Shown: piece after piece, positions 55,445 to 64,000 of the stretch
How the letters are laid out: each line of letters starts with the position of its first letter
How positions within the stretch are numbered: position 1 is the stretch's first letter
Assembly (NCBI RefSeq): GCF_002797755.1
Contig: NZ_PGFI01000011.1
Location: 496,001 to 560,000, forward strand
Source: Brevirhabdus pacifica
GTDB lineage: Bacteria > Pseudomonadota > Alphaproteobacteria > Rhodobacterales > Rhodobacteraceae
DNA length: 64,000 nt
Direction of reading: 5' to 3'
Notes under the pieces: generated by a model
What the model saw: the letters and a program-made list of their open reading frames with translations, nothing else
Database searches by the model: none
Told to the model about the DNA's origin: nothing
Translations under genes and position numbers: made by a program

Positions 55445-55825
55445 CTACTCGGCGCGCGGCGGCGTCAGCGGCGTGGCCGAGCCCGAGCTGCCGCTGGAGG
55501 GCGGAAGCAGATCCGATGCCGGCGGCAGCGCGCCGTCGGTGGCGCCCGACTCGGCCGCGGGGGCCGGGGCGCCCAGCCGGTCGATGACCGACTGACCTGC
55601 CGAATTCTGTGCCGCAAAGATTGTCAGCGTGATGGATGTCGCGATGAAGCCCGCCGCCAGGAACCAGGTGATCTTGCCCAGCGCCGTCGCAGCCGAGCGG
55701 CCCGACACGACACCGCCGCCCCCGCCGCCGATCCCCAGGCCGCCGCCCTCGGACCGTTGCAGCAGCACGACCCCGATCAGGGCCATGGCCAGAAGCAGAT
55801 GAATGACGAGAACCACGTTTTCCAT
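55445..55825 (-). CDS. secG: Preprotein translocase subunit SecG
   Basis: 126 aa. Two membrane helices (about 1-20 and 50-72) with the conserved cytoplasmic loop VVLLQRSEGGGLGIGGGGGG between, then a Pro/Ala/Ser-rich tail common in Rhodobacteraceae. Accessory subunit of the SecYEG channel that helps SecA-driven export. It is upstream of pyrG on the same strand, a conserved order. Confidence 0.96.
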   Translation of the reverse strand: MENVVLVIHLLLAMALIGVVLLQRSEGGGLGIGGGGGGVVSGRSAATALGKITWFLAAGFIATSITLTIFAAQNSAGQSVIDRLGAPAPAAESGATDGALPPASDLLPPSSGSSGSATPLTPPRAE

Positions 55826-56200
55826 GGGGCGAACCCTTTGCGTTGCAACAGGCGGTGTCTAGAAGCTTGCGGCCCATATCGCAACCCCCGATCGGGCCGT
55901 TGATCGGCGGTGATCGGCGGCGGTGGGGCGTCCCGGCGCGCGCCCCTGAACGGGCGGCGACCTGTGCCCGCGCCCAACTCCTCGCCCGTGCATGGGCGCG
56001 CGCCGCGCGTATGGGCAAGGAATACGCCGGTGCCTGCGCCGCCCCGGACATCGCCAATCTTGGCCGGCGCGGGGGCGTGGAGGGGCGGGGCGCGGCATAT
56101 TGCGGCCCGCGCGCGCCGGAATCGGACGGATTCGCTGTTTCCCCCCGCTGCGGGGGGCGTTATACGGGCGCGGGTTTTTCATCCCCCAGGAGATTGAGAT
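55826..56200. other. Divergent secG/purA intergenic region with a leader hairpin
   Basis: 375 nt, very GC-rich. AGGAG lies eight bases before the purA ATG. A 7 bp hairpin CCCCCCG-CTG-CGGGGGG (56141-56157) sits 43 nt upstream of the purA start in what is probably its mRNA leader, with TTAT and a later TTTTT downstream. No open frame of protein character was seen, and promoters could not be picked out. Confidence 0.6.
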
Positions 56201-57493
56201 ATGGCCAACGTGGTGGTTGTCGGCGCGCAATGGGGCGACGAGGGCAAGGGTAAGATCGTGGACTGGCTCAGCGAGCGGGCCGACGTGATCGCGCGGTTCC
56301 AGGGTGGGCACAACGCCGGCCATACGCTGGTCATCGACGGCGAGGTCTACAAGCTGAGCCTGCTTCCCTCGGGCATCGTGCGCCAGGGCAAGCTGAGCGT
56401 CATCGGCAACGGCGTGGTGCTGGATCCCTGGCATCTGGTGTCCGAGATCGCCAAGCTGCGCGAGCAGGGCGTCGAGATCAGCCCCGAGACGCTGATGGTG
56501 GCCGAGAACGCGCCGCTGATCCTGCCCATCCACGGAGAGCTGGACCGCGCCCGCGAATCCCAGGCCTCGGTCGCCAAGATCGGCACCACCGGCCGCGGCA
56601 TCGGCCCGGCCTACGAAGACAAGGTCGGGCGCCGCTCGGTCCGGGTCGCCGATCTGGCCGACGCCGCCACGCTGGAGTTGCGCGTCGACCGCGCGCTGGT
56701 GCATCACGACGCCCTGCGCCGCGGTCTGGGCCTTGAGCCGGTGGACCGCGATGCGCTGCTGGCCTCCCTGCGCGAGATCGCGCCCGAAGTGCTGCGCTAT
56801 GCCGCCCCGGTGTGGAAGGTGCTTAATGAGAAGCGCAAGGCCGGCAAGCGGATCCTGTTCGAAGGTGCGCAGGGCGCGCTTCTGGACATCGATTTCGGCA
56901 CCTATCCCTTCGTCACCTCGTCGAACGTGATCGCGGGACAGGCGGCCACCGGCACCGGCATCGGCCCCGGCTCGATCGATTTCGTGCTTGGCATCGTCAA
57001 GGCCTACACCACCCGCGTCGGCGAGGGTCCTTTCCCGGCCGAGCTGAACGACGCCAACGGCCAGCGTCTGGGCGAGCGGGGCCACGAGTTCGGCACCGTC
57101 ACCGGCCGCCAGCGCCGCTGTGGCTGGTTCGACGCGGTGCTGGTGCGCCAGACCTGCGCCACCAGCGGCGTCAACGGCATTGCCTTCACCAAGCTCGACG
57201 TGCTGGACGGCTTCGACGAGCTGAAGATCTGCGTCGCCTACGAGCTGGACGGAGAGCGGCTGGACCACCTGCCCATCGCCGCCGATCAGCAGGCCCGCTG
57301 CACCCCGGTCTACGAAACCATGCCCGGCTGGAGCGAAAGCACCGAAGGTGCGCGGTCGTGGGCCGATCTGCCCGCCAACGCGATCAAATACGTGCGTCGC
57401 GTCGAAGAGCTGATCGATTGCCCGGTGGCGCTGCTGTCGACCTCGCCCGAGCGCGAGGATACGATTCTGGTCACCGACCCCTTCGCCGACTGA
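56201..57493 (+). CDS. purA: Adenylosuccinate synthetase
   Basis: 430 aa. Joins IMP and aspartate using GTP on the way to AMP. The P-loop [33 protein letters not shown] and the signature [20 protein letters not shown] are complete, as is [21 protein letters not shown] 56201 follows AGGAG. The stop overlaps the ATG of the DUF2842 gene by one base (TGATG). Confidence 0.98.
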   Translation: MANVVVVGAQWGDEGKGKIVDWLSERADVIARFQGGHNAGHTLVIDGEVYKLSLLPSGIVRQGKLSVIGNGVVLDPWHLVSEIAKLREQGVEISPETLMVAENAPLILPIHGELDRARESQASVAKIGTTGRGIGPAYEDKVGRRSVRVADLADAATLELRVDRALVHHDALRRGLGLEPVDRDALLASLREIAPEVLRYAAPVWKVLNEKRKAGKRILFEGAQGALLDIDFGTYPFVTSSNVIAGQAATGTGIGPGSIDFVLGIVKAYTTRVGEGPFPAELNDANGQRLGERGHEFGTVTGRQRRCGWFDAVLVRQTCATSGVNGIAFTKLDVLDGFDELKICVAYELDGERLDHLPIAADQQARCTPVYETMPGWSESTEGARSWADLPANAIKYVRRVEELIDCPVALLSTSPEREDTILVTDPFAD

Positions 57494-57708
57494 TGGCGCT
57501 GGGATACAAGGCACGGCGGCGCCTGGCGCTGCTTATACTGTTGCTGGGCCTACCGGCCTATGTGGTGGTGGCCGTCACCGTGCTGTCGCTGCTGGACCGC
57601 CCGCCGCTGTGGCTGGAGCTTCTGGTCTACGTGGTGCTGGGAATCGTCTGGGCGCTGCCCTTCCGGGCGGTGTTCCGGGGGATCGGAAAACCGCCCCCCG
57701 ACGCCTGA
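57493..57708 (+). CDS. DUF2842 small membrane protein
   Basis: 71 aa with two membrane helices (about 11-33 and 41-61) joined by LLDRPPLWLELL and followed by a short tail GIGKPPPDA. Matches DUF2842, an alphaproteobacterial family of unknown function. Translationally coupled to purA through TGATG. A strong hairpin terminator follows. Confidence 0.9.
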   Translation: MALGYKARRRLALLILLLGLPAYVVVAVTVLSLLDRPPLWLELLVYVVLGIVWALPFRAVFRGIGKPPPDA

Positions 57709-57751
57709 GCGCGGGCCGGGACCGACCGCAACACACCCTGCTGGAAATGAA

Positions 57752-57779
57752 AAAGGCGACCGGATCCCCGGTCGCCTTT
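57752..57779. terminator. Terminator after purA-DUF2842
   Basis: AAAGGCGACCGG / CCGGTCGCCTTT with a short loop, 12 paired bases, preceded by A residues and followed by T residues. It can serve both the purA unit and the convergent large gene ending at 57836. Confidence 0.9.
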
Positions 57780-57835
57780 CCCGTTCCCGGGGCCTGCCAT
57801 GTGCGAGCAACCCACAACGGTCCCCGGGTTCCCCG

Positions 57836-60283
57836 TCACTCCCCGGCGTAGCGGGCCTCGGGAGCAAACTTGCTGTCTTCCGCGATGACGAACTGACCGC
57901 GCTTGAGCTTGCGGATCGCGCCATTGCGCAGAAGGGTGCCGAAGGACCGCAGCCCATCTTCGCGCGAATATCCGCGATCGGCCTGAACCTGTGCCACGTG
58001 GCCCATGATGTGGGGGCGCGTGAAATGCGGCCGCCCCTCGACGAAGGAGACGTAGGCGGCGGCGGCTTCCAGCAGGTCGGTCAGCTCGGAGGCGCCCAGT
58101 TCCTCGGCGAACTCGGTGAAGCTTTGCGCATTGGCCAGCTCTTCGTGGGTCGCGCGCTCAGCGCCGCCGGTCATGATCCGGCGCTTCTGAAGCAACTCCA
58201 GCGCGTGGTTGCTGGGCTGGTCGATACGCTGCTCGGACACCAGCACCAGGGGTGCGGGACGTTCGCGCGGCGCCTCGGGCTCGGCCTGCATCTCTTCGGC
58301 GGTCGATGCGACGGCCTGTTTCTCGGCCGGTGCCATGGCGCGGATCGCGGCGCGGGCGGCGCGGTCGGGGCGCACGACCTGCTGGAGGTCCTGACGGTAG
58401 TCGGCGGCCTCGTCGGCGGCGACGGCGGCACCGCCGCGCGCCTTGCGCTCGGCATTGGTGGCGGCGACGGCGGCCTTGAGATGCGAGATCGCGTTCACGC
58501 GGCGGCGGTTGTCATCCTCCTGCAGGCGGTCGTTGGTGGCGGCGATGATACGCTCCACCGCGGGGCCGTCATGGGCGATGCCGATCTGGGCCAGGCGGGC
58601 GCGGCCCGACTGTTCGCGCAGGGGCAGGGCGACGCGGTCGCCTTCGCGGTCATCCTCCTCGCCGGTCAGCGCGCGTGCCTCGGCCTTGGCCTCGGCACCT
58701 TCGACAACCGAGCGGCGCACCTTCAGAACCCGCACCCGGCGCATCTGCACCAGGTCCGAGGCGCTGGGCGTGATCGCGGCCTCGGACACTTCGGTACCTT
58801 TCTCGGCGGCGTCTTCGGTGCCCTCGTCCGATGCCTCATCCGCTGCCTCGGCCGTGGTCTTGGCCGCAACCTCGGTCACCTCTGCTTCGGTGGCGGTGTC
58901 ATCCTGCGCAACGATCTCGGGCTGCTCGGCGCCGGCGATCTCGTCGTCCAGCGCGGCGGCCAGAGCATCTTCGAACTCGTGCCCGGCCGTGGCGGGGGTG
59001 TCGTCCTCGGCCGCAACCTCTTCTTCGGCGTCAGACGCGGCGACTTCCTCGGTTTCCTCGACCTCGGTGGTGTCGCCCATGGCGGCGCCGATCACGTCCG
59101 ATAGATCGGCCTCGTCGCTGGTCTGCCCATCGGTCAGAGCAACCTCGGGGGCAGTCTCCTCGGCGATTTCTTCGGCGGGCAGCTCCTCGGCTGTGTCCTC
59201 AGCGACCACTTCCTCGGCCTCTGCTTCGGCCTCGACTTCGGGCGCCGCGTCGCTTTCCAGCGAGCCCAGCGCCGCCAGGATGGCCGCGTCGTCGGCATCG
59301 CCGCCCTCCGCCTCGTCCTGCACATCGTCCTGAGCCGCAACGTCCTCTTCGGAGGCCGTCTCTTCGGCATCGGCCCAGGCGGCAATCTCGTCTTCGCCTT
59401 CGTCCTCGTCCTGGGCGTCAGCGTCGATATGGAAGGTCTCGACCGTCTCGGAAACGGTGATCTCGGTCTCTTCGATCACCGACTCGGTGACGACCTCCTC
59501 GGGCGTGTCCTCGGCGGCGGCCTGCTCGGGCGTCGCGTCAGAGGCCGGGGTTTCGGTCGGCTGGGGTTCTTCGGCGGGGCGGCTGCGCGCGGCGCGGTCT
59601 GACGCGACGGAGGCGCGGATGCGCGCCAGCTTTTCGGCCACGCTTTCGACGATCGGCGCATTGACCGGATCGGCGGCGTCCACTTCTTCCTCCTCGTAGC
59701 CTTCATCGCTGGCTTCGGCGGGGATGTCGGTGGCGGGGGTGGCGGCGGTTTCGGCCTCGGGCGTCGTCCGGTCGGCGCGGCGTGCGGCCAGCGCATCCTC
59801 GATCTCGTCGCCGCTGATGCTGTCGCTTTCGCCATCGGACGCATCGTCGGCCAGCGCCTCGCGGGCGGTGATGGACGGGTCGACCGCGGCGGCGGTGTTC
59901 AGGTTGTCGGCGTCGGACGCCTTGGCGACGGTGGCCTCTGCCGTCTTGGCAGGTGCCTCTGCGGTGGCGGGGGTGTCGCTGGCGGCTTGCGCGGCGGGCG
60001 CGGCCTGGGCACCCTCTCCATCATCCTCCTGGCTGGGGCGGAGGGTGACGGAATTGTCGCCAAGCTGGGCGCTGACCCGCTTCTGGATCGCGTTCTCGGC
60101 GATCCGGTGCAGCATGTCGGCATCCGGCACGGGCGGTTCGGCACCGAAATAACGGTCCTCCGCGGCCAGATCCCTGAAATATTCGGCAATCGCCTTCATT
60201 GTCGTGAACGGTTCGTCGAAACCCTCCAGTGTGCAGGAGAATGTTCCGTAGGAAACCGTTAGAATTTTACTCACACTAACCAT
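57836..60283 (-). CDS. Large acidic protein with conserved ends, function unknown
   Basis: 815 aa. The conserved N-terminus (SKILTVSYGTFSCTLEGFDE then MKAIAEYFRDLAAEDRYFGA, about 1-80) and C-terminus (DLLEAAAAYVSFVEGRPHFT, IMGHVAQVQADRGYSREDGL, to 815) enclose about 400 residues dominated by Glu, Ala, Asp, Thr and Val, probably disordered. Homologues in Rhodobacterales are, as I recall, sometimes labelled chemotaxis protein CheA, but no histidine-kinase or response-regulator motif is present and that label should not be used. No signal peptide or membrane helix. Divergent from the thiamine pyrophosphokinase gene. Confidence 0.85.
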   Translation of the reverse strand: MVSVSKILTVSYGTFSCTLEGFDEPFTTMKAIAEYFRDLAAEDRYFGAEPPVPDADMLHRIAENAIQKRVSAQLGDNSVTLRPSQEDDGEGAQAAPAAQAASDTPATAEAPAKTAEATVAKASDADNLNTAAAVDPSITAREALADDASDGESDSISGDEIEDALAARRADRTTPEAETAATPATDIPAEASDEGYEEEEVDAADPVNAPIVESVAEKLARIRASVASDRAARSRPAEEPQPTETPASDATPEQAAAEDTPEEVVTESVIEETEITVSETVETFHIDADAQDEDEGEDEIAAWADAEETASEEDVAAQDDVQDEAEGGDADDAAILAALGSLESDAAPEVEAEAEAEEVVAEDTAEELPAEEIAEETAPEVALTDGQTSDEADLSDVIGAAMGDTTEVEETEEVAASDAEEEVAAEDDTPATAGHEFEDALAAALDDEIAGAEQPEIVAQDDTATEAEVTEVAAKTTAEAADEASDEGTEDAAEKGTEVSEAAITPSASDLVQMRRVRVLKVRRSVVEGAEAKAEARALTGEEDDREGDRVALPLREQSGRARLAQIGIAHDGPAVERIIAATNDRLQEDDNRRRVNAISHLKAAVAATNAERKARGGAAVAADEAADYRQDLQQVVRPDRAARAAIRAMAPAEKQAVASTAEEMQAEPEAPRERPAPLVLVSEQRIDQPSNHALELLQKRRIMTGGAERATHEELANAQSFTEFAEELGASELTDLLEAAAAYVSFVEGRPHFTRPHIMGHVAQVQADRGYSREDGLRSFGTLLRNGAIRKLKRGQFVIAEDSKFAPEARYAGE

Positions 60284-60421
60284 CGTTTGCTCGCTTCCTC
60301 GCTACCCAGCATGGTCAGTTTAGTCCTTTTGTCGGGGGCGACCCAAAGGTTTTGCGAAAATTCGACTCGATTCGGCACGGTTTGATTGTGCTTTGTTGCG
60401 GGGCTTGTCATCAATTCCGGC

Positions 60422-61123
60422 ATGATACCCCGAATTGTTCGCGACGTCACACAGATGACACTATTGGGCGCAGGGAAGGCTAGTCCGGCCGACCTTAACC
60501 GCGCCCTACTGGAAGCTCCGATTCTGGTCGGTTTGGACGGGGGCGGGGACCAGGCGATTAAACTGGGACATACCCCTGCGCTGGTCACCGGCGACCTCGA
60601 CAGCCTGGGTGCCGAGGCGCGCGCGCATTTGGGCGAAGGGAGGATCCTGTGCACGCCCGATCAGGACAGCACCGACCTGGACAAGGCGCTTGAGGTTCTG
60701 CCCGACGCGCTTCTGCTTTGCCTGGGCGTCAGCGGCGCGCGGCTGGACCACACGCTCGCAACGATCAGCACGCTGGTGCGGAACCCGGCCCGCCGCATCG
60801 TGGTGATCGCCGAGGATGATATCGTCTTCCTCGCGCCCCGGCAGATGCGGATGGAGCTTGCGCCCGGCAGCCGCCTGTCGCTTTTCCCGATGGTGCCGCT
60901 TCGGGCCGAAAGCCGGGGACTGGAATGGCCGCTGGACGGGCTGGACCTGTCGCCCAACGGGCGTATCGGCACCTCGAACAGGGTCACCGGGCCCGTCAGC
61001 CTGAGCGTCTCGGACCCCGGATTGGTCGTGCTGCTGGAGCGCGGGGCGGGGGACGGCGCCTGGCGGGGGGAGAACGCCCTGCGCCAGGCGATGGCGGTCA
61101 TGGCCGCGCCCACGGGCTGGTGA
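60422..61123 (+). CDS. Thiamine pyrophosphokinase
   Basis: 233 aa. Converts thiamine to thiamine diphosphate. VGLDGGGDQAIKLGHTPALV, TGDLDSLGAEAR, TPDQDSTDLDKALEV and LGVSGARLDHTLATISTLVR are the aspartate-rich catalytic and dimer motifs of the TPK family. ATG 60422 gives the family length; there is no strong ribosome-binding site and ATG 60458 is possible. It faces the CDF exporter gene with 7 nt between stops. Confidence 0.94.
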   Translation: MIPRIVRDVTQMTLLGAGKASPADLNRALLEAPILVGLDGGGDQAIKLGHTPALVTGDLDSLGAEARAHLGEGRILCTPDQDSTDLDKALEVLPDALLLCLGVSGARLDHTLATISTLVRNPARRIVVIAEDDIVFLAPRQMRMELAPGSRLSLFPMVPLRAESRGLEWPLDGLDLSPNGRIGTSNRVTGPVSLSVSDPGLVVLLERGAGDGAWRGENALRQAMAVMAAPTGW

Positions 61124-61130
61124 ACGCCCC

Positions 61131-62201
61131 TCAGGCGGCGTGGCCAGGGGGTGTGCCGGTGGTCGGCGCCCCCGGTTCGCCCTGCGGCGCGCCGGCGCCG
61201 GTTCCGGGCGCCAGCCGCTCCACCTCGATCGTCACGTGGTCGAAGCCGAATTTCTCTTTGAGGATCGCGCGGATGCGGTCGCGGACCTCCTCGGGGTGTG
61301 CCCCGGGGTCGATCTGGGCCTGGGCGGTGAACATGGGCCGTTCCTGGGTGATCGACCAGGCGTGCATATGGTGCAGGCGGACCAGCTCGGGGATGGCCTC
61401 CTGGACGGTGCGGGCGATGGCGCGGGGGTCTGTGCCGTTGGGGGTGCCCTCCAGCAGGATGTGACCGCTTTCGCGCACCACCCGCCAGGCCGAGCGCAGG
61501 ATGATCGCCGCCACCAGCACCGAAAGGATCGGGTCGATCGGGGTCCAGCCGGTGAAGATGATGACGATCGAGGCCACCAGCGCCCCGACAGAGCCCAGAA
61601 GGTCCCCCGCCACATGCAGCGCCGCCGCCCGGACGTTGAGGTTGTCGCTGTCGTCGCTGCGGGTCAGCACCCAGAAGGCCAGCAGGTTGACCACCAGCCC
61701 GCCCAGCGCGACCCAAAGCATCAGACCGCCCATCACCTCGACGGGATCGCGGAAGCGGCGGATCGCCTCGATCAGGATCCACAGGGCGATGGCGAAGAGC
61801 GATATGCCGTTGACGAAGGCCGCCAGCACCGAGAAGCGATCAAACCCGAAGGTGCGTTTCCAGTCGGCCGGGCGGCGGGCGATACGGAAGGCCAGCCACG
61901 CAAGGATGAGCGAGGCAAAGTCGGTCAGCATGTGCCCGGCATCGGCCAGAAGCGCCAGCGAGCCCGAGACAAGTCCCCCGGCCACCTCGGCCAGCATGAA
62001 GCCGCCTGTCAGAAGTGCTGCCCACGCCACGGCGCGTTCGCGGGCGGGGCTGTCGATCTTGGCGTGGTCATGGGAATGGCCCGGCGCGTGGTCGTGCCCC
62101 TTGCCTTTGCCGTGCCCCCGGTCGTCGTCATGCCGGTGCGCGTCTTTGCCAGCGGCGGGCGTGTCCGGGGCCTGCGCCCGGGGGGTGGGGTGATCCGTCA
62201 T
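61131..62201 (-). CDS. Cation diffusion facilitator metal exporter
   Basis: 356 aa. Six membrane helices with the transport-site pairs in LADAGHMLTDFASLILAWL (HxxxD) and LHVAGDLLGSVGALVAS (HxxxD), followed by a cytosolic ferredoxin-like domain (about 260-340). The first 50 residues are His/Asp-rich (HRHDDDRGHGKGKGHDHAPG), as in zinc, cobalt or nickel exporters, and may sense or buffer the metal. Expels divalent cations against protons. Exact metal not determinable. Confidence 0.95.
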   Translation of the reverse strand: MTDHPTPRAQAPDTPAAGKDAHRHDDDRGHGKGKGHDHAPGHSHDHAKIDSPARERAVAWAALLTGGFMLAEVAGGLVSGSLALLADAGHMLTDFASLILAWLAFRIARRPADWKRTFGFDRFSVLAAFVNGISLFAIALWILIEAIRRFRDPVEVMGGLMLWVALGGLVVNLLAFWVLTRSDDSDNLNVRAAALHVAGDLLGSVGALVASIVIIFTGWTPIDPILSVLVAAIILRSAWRVVRESGHILLEGTPNGTDPRAIARTVQEAIPELVRLHHMHAWSITQERPMFTAQAQIDPGAHPEEVRDRIRAILKEKFGFDHVTIEVERLAPGTGAGAPQGEPGAPTTGTPPGHAA

Positions 62202-62249
62202 GGGGCCTCCGGCATGGGTGCTGTCCGGCGCTCCGTCATCGGATCGGGA

Positions 62250-63635
62250 TCAGCAGTTCGGTACGTTAACGGCCAACCCCCCCAAAGAGGTTTCCTTGTA
62301 TTTTTCGCTCATGTCCCGGCCAGTCTGGCGCATGGTCTCGATCGCCGCATCCAGGGGCACCAGATGCGCCCCGTCGCCCCGCAGGGACAGCGAGGCCGCC
62401 GAGACGGCCTTGATCGCGCCCAGGCCGTTGCGCTCGATGCAGGGGACCTGCACCAGGCCGCGCACCGGGTCACAGGTCATGCCCAGGTGATGCTCCAGCG
62501 CGATCTCGGCGGCGTTCTCGACCTGGGCCGCGCTGCCTCCCAGGACGGCGCAAAGCCCCGCCGCCGCCATGGCCGCGGCCGATCCCACCTCGGCCTGGCA
62601 GCCGCATTCGGCCCCCGAGATCGAGGCGTTGGTCTTGATGATCCCGCCGATGGCCGCCGCCGTCAGCAGGAATTCCGCGCTGCGCGCAGGCGTCGCCTGG
62701 GGCACGAAATCCAGCCAGTAGCGCAGCACCGCCGGCAGCACGCCCGCCGCCCCGTTGGTGGGGGCGGTGACAACCTGACCGCCGGCTGCGTTTTCCTCGT
62801 TCACCGCCATGGCGTAGGTGGCGATCCAGTCGTTGACCGTGTGCGGCGCGGTCAGGTTGCGCCCCTGCTCGGCCAGCAGGGCGCGGTGGATGGTGCCGGC
62901 CCGGCGCCGCACCCCCAGCCCGCCGGGCAGGATGCCCTCGGCCGCAAGCCCGCGGTCGATGCAGTCGTGCATGGAACGGGCAAGCTCCTCAAGGCCGCGA
63001 TCCAGCTCGCCGGCGGACATCGACGCCAGCTCGTTGGCGCGCTTCATCTGCGCGATGGTCAGGCCGGAACTTGCGGCCATGCTCAGCATCTCTTCGGCCG
63101 AGGTGAAGGGGTGGGGCACGGCGGCGGGGCTTGTGGCTGCGTCCTCGTCGGCGCGGGCGCCCTCCAGCTCGTCTTCCGACAGCACGAAACCGCCGCCGAT
63201 GCTGTAGTAGGTCCGTTGCAACACCCGGTCGCCCTGGCCGTCCAGCGCCCAGAAACGCAGGCCGTTGGAATGGCCGGGCAGGGGCGGGCCGTAGTCGAAG
63301 ACCAGATCGTTTGCAGGGTCGAAGGCCAGCGGCGGCAGTCCTTCGGGGGTGACCTGACGCCGGGCCGTGACCTCGGCCAGAAGCGGTTCGGCGGTCTCGG
63401 GATCGCAAGTGACGGGGGTCAGGCCCGAAAGGCCCAGGATTACCGCCCTGTCGGTGGCATGACCGCGCCCGGTGAAGGCCAGCGAGCCATGCAGCGACGC
63501 ACCCACCCCCGCGATGGTGAAGGGACAGTCGCGCAGGTCCGCCAAGAAACGCGCCGCCGCCACCATCGGACCCATCGTGTGCGAGGACGAGGGGCCGATG
63601 CCGCGTTTGAAGATGTCGAAGACGCTCAGGAACAT
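62250..63635 (-). CDS. sdaA: L-serine dehydratase, iron-sulfur type
   Basis: 461 aa single-chain type 2 enzyme. Deaminates serine to pyruvate and ammonia with a [4Fe-4S] cluster. N-terminal beta domain MFLSVFDIFKRGIGPSSSHT, catalytic alpha domain with TAPTNGAAGVLPAVLRYW, cluster cysteines in SGAECGCQAEVGSAA and MTCDPVRGLVQVPCIERNGL, and a C-terminal NVPNC whose terminal Cys is known to act as an additional ligand in this class. ATG 63635 is the family start. Divergent from rpiA across 283 nt. Confidence 0.97.
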   Translation of the reverse strand: MFLSVFDIFKRGIGPSSSHTMGPMVAAARFLADLRDCPFTIAGVGASLHGSLAFTGRGHATDRAVILGLSGLTPVTCDPETAEPLLAEVTARRQVTPEGLPPLAFDPANDLVFDYGPPLPGHSNGLRFWALDGQGDRVLQRTYYSIGGGFVLSEDELEGARADEDAATSPAAVPHPFTSAEEMLSMAASSGLTIAQMKRANELASMSAGELDRGLEELARSMHDCIDRGLAAEGILPGGLGVRRRAGTIHRALLAEQGRNLTAPHTVNDWIATYAMAVNEENAAGGQVVTAPTNGAAGVLPAVLRYWLDFVPQATPARSAEFLLTAAAIGGIIKTNASISGAECGCQAEVGSAAAMAAAGLCAVLGGSAAQVENAAEIALEHHLGMTCDPVRGLVQVPCIERNGLGAIKAVSAASLSLRGDGAHLVPLDAAIETMRQTGRDMSEKYKETSLGGLAVNVPNC

Positions 63636-63918
63636 GGACGGGCTTTCGGACTTGCGGGGCCGGGGGGCCCGGGGATGCGTTCGCACCACTAGAGGGGCGG
63701 CGGTGTTCGTTACCAAATGGCGGGGCGCGACGGCGCGGGCTTGTCCGAAAGCGACCCTTTTCGGGGCGGGGCGGCAGGGGGAGTGCCCGCAAATGCCGCA
63801 GGCCCCTGTCGGACGGATGTGAGGGCGCGGAACGGCCGGGGCGTTCTGACGCGAAATCCGACCTCGCAGCCCCGGCGGCTTGGGCCTATAGTGCGCCAAA
63901 CAAATCCGGAGGTGTTCC

Positions 63919-64000
63919 ATGCCCGCAGATCTTTCCCCTTCCGACAAGGCCAAGTTCCTGGCCGCGAAGCGCGCCGTCGACTACGTCAAGGACGGGATGC
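63919..64000 (+). CDS. rpiA: Ribose-5-phosphate isomerase A, 5' end only
   Basis: Only 27 codons are inside the window. MPADLSPSDKAKFLAAKRAV then DYVKDGM matches the N-terminus of Rhodobacteraceae RpiA, which interconverts ribose-5-phosphate and ribulose-5-phosphate. A strong GGAGG lies six bases before ATG 63919. The catalytic part is off the right edge, so the call rests on a short stretch. Confidence 0.8.
   Translation, partial: MPADLSPSDKAKFLAAKRAVDYVKDGM

Noticed and set aside
53680-55587. 635-codon plus-strand frame opposite pyrG
   Set aside because: Mirror frame of CTP synthase, without motifs or a ribosome-binding site.
57560-59104. 514-codon plus-strand frame opposite the 815-aa gene
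   Set aside because: Gly/Leu-rich mirror of an Ala/Glu-rich gene; the opposite frame has conserved ends and a proper start.

Overview
The window is a high-GC alphaproteobacterial chromosome segment, almost certainly from the Rhodobacteraceae (Paracoccus/Rhodobacter/Roseobacter side). The evidence is the cytochrome aa3 assembly cluster tldD | ctaC-ctaB-orf-ctaG-ctaE-SURF1-thrC-M16 peptidase, the lysC-ptsP pair, the pcm-tolC-PopZ series, secG-pyrG, purA-DUF2842, and many lineage-typical small proteins. Most of it is ordinary, tightly packed housekeeping DNA with 1-13 nt overlaps.

Layout. 1-2.4 kb: dprA (cut by the window edge) and tldD. 2.5-10 kb: cytochrome c oxidase subunits II and III with heme O synthase, Cox11 and SURF1, then thrC, an M16 peptidase and a GNAT enzyme. 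10-21 kb: an exported metallo-hydrolase-like protein, an FAD-linked 2-hydroxyacid dehydrogenase, an apt-mtnP methylthioadenosine salvage pair, ptsP-lysC, DUF1178, Nudix, and an orphan low-complexity protein. 21.1-26.7 kb: a catabolic operon of four oxidoreductases (GMC flavoenzyme, HpsN/HisD-like dehydrogenase, SDR, zinc MDR) divergent from an IclR regulator. It resembles the hpsN-O-P genes for dihydroxypropanesulfonate, but the substrate is not proven.

26.7-37.2 kb is the accessory highlight: a lower-GC defence island next to the 3' end of tRNA-Cys. Four co-directional genes encode a MORC/MutL-like GHKL ATPase, a Z1-domain helicase-like ATPase, a PD-(D/E)XK protein (DUF4420 type) and an AIPR protein. 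This is the composition of the Mza (MutL, Z1, DUF, AIPR) antiphage system. It is followed by a C5 cytosine methyltransferase on the opposite strand and a divergent Vsr endonuclease. Both island edges are about 0.5 kb of anomalous sequence without clear genes, and no integrase is visible.

37.2-64 kb returns to core genome: pcm, a TolC-type channel, a PopZ-like polar organizer, efp, ygfZ, a glycosyltransferase, an MsbA-type ABC exporter with a dual-specificity phosphatase, a serine-glyoxylate-type aminotransferase, hisC, valS, secG, pyrG, purA, a large acidic protein of unknown function, thiamine pyrophosphokinase, a CDF metal exporter, L-serine dehydratase, and the first codons of rpiA.

No rRNA, CRISPR array, intact insertion sequence, prophage or replication origin was seen. 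Gene functions come from recognised motifs and family knowledge. No database search was possible.
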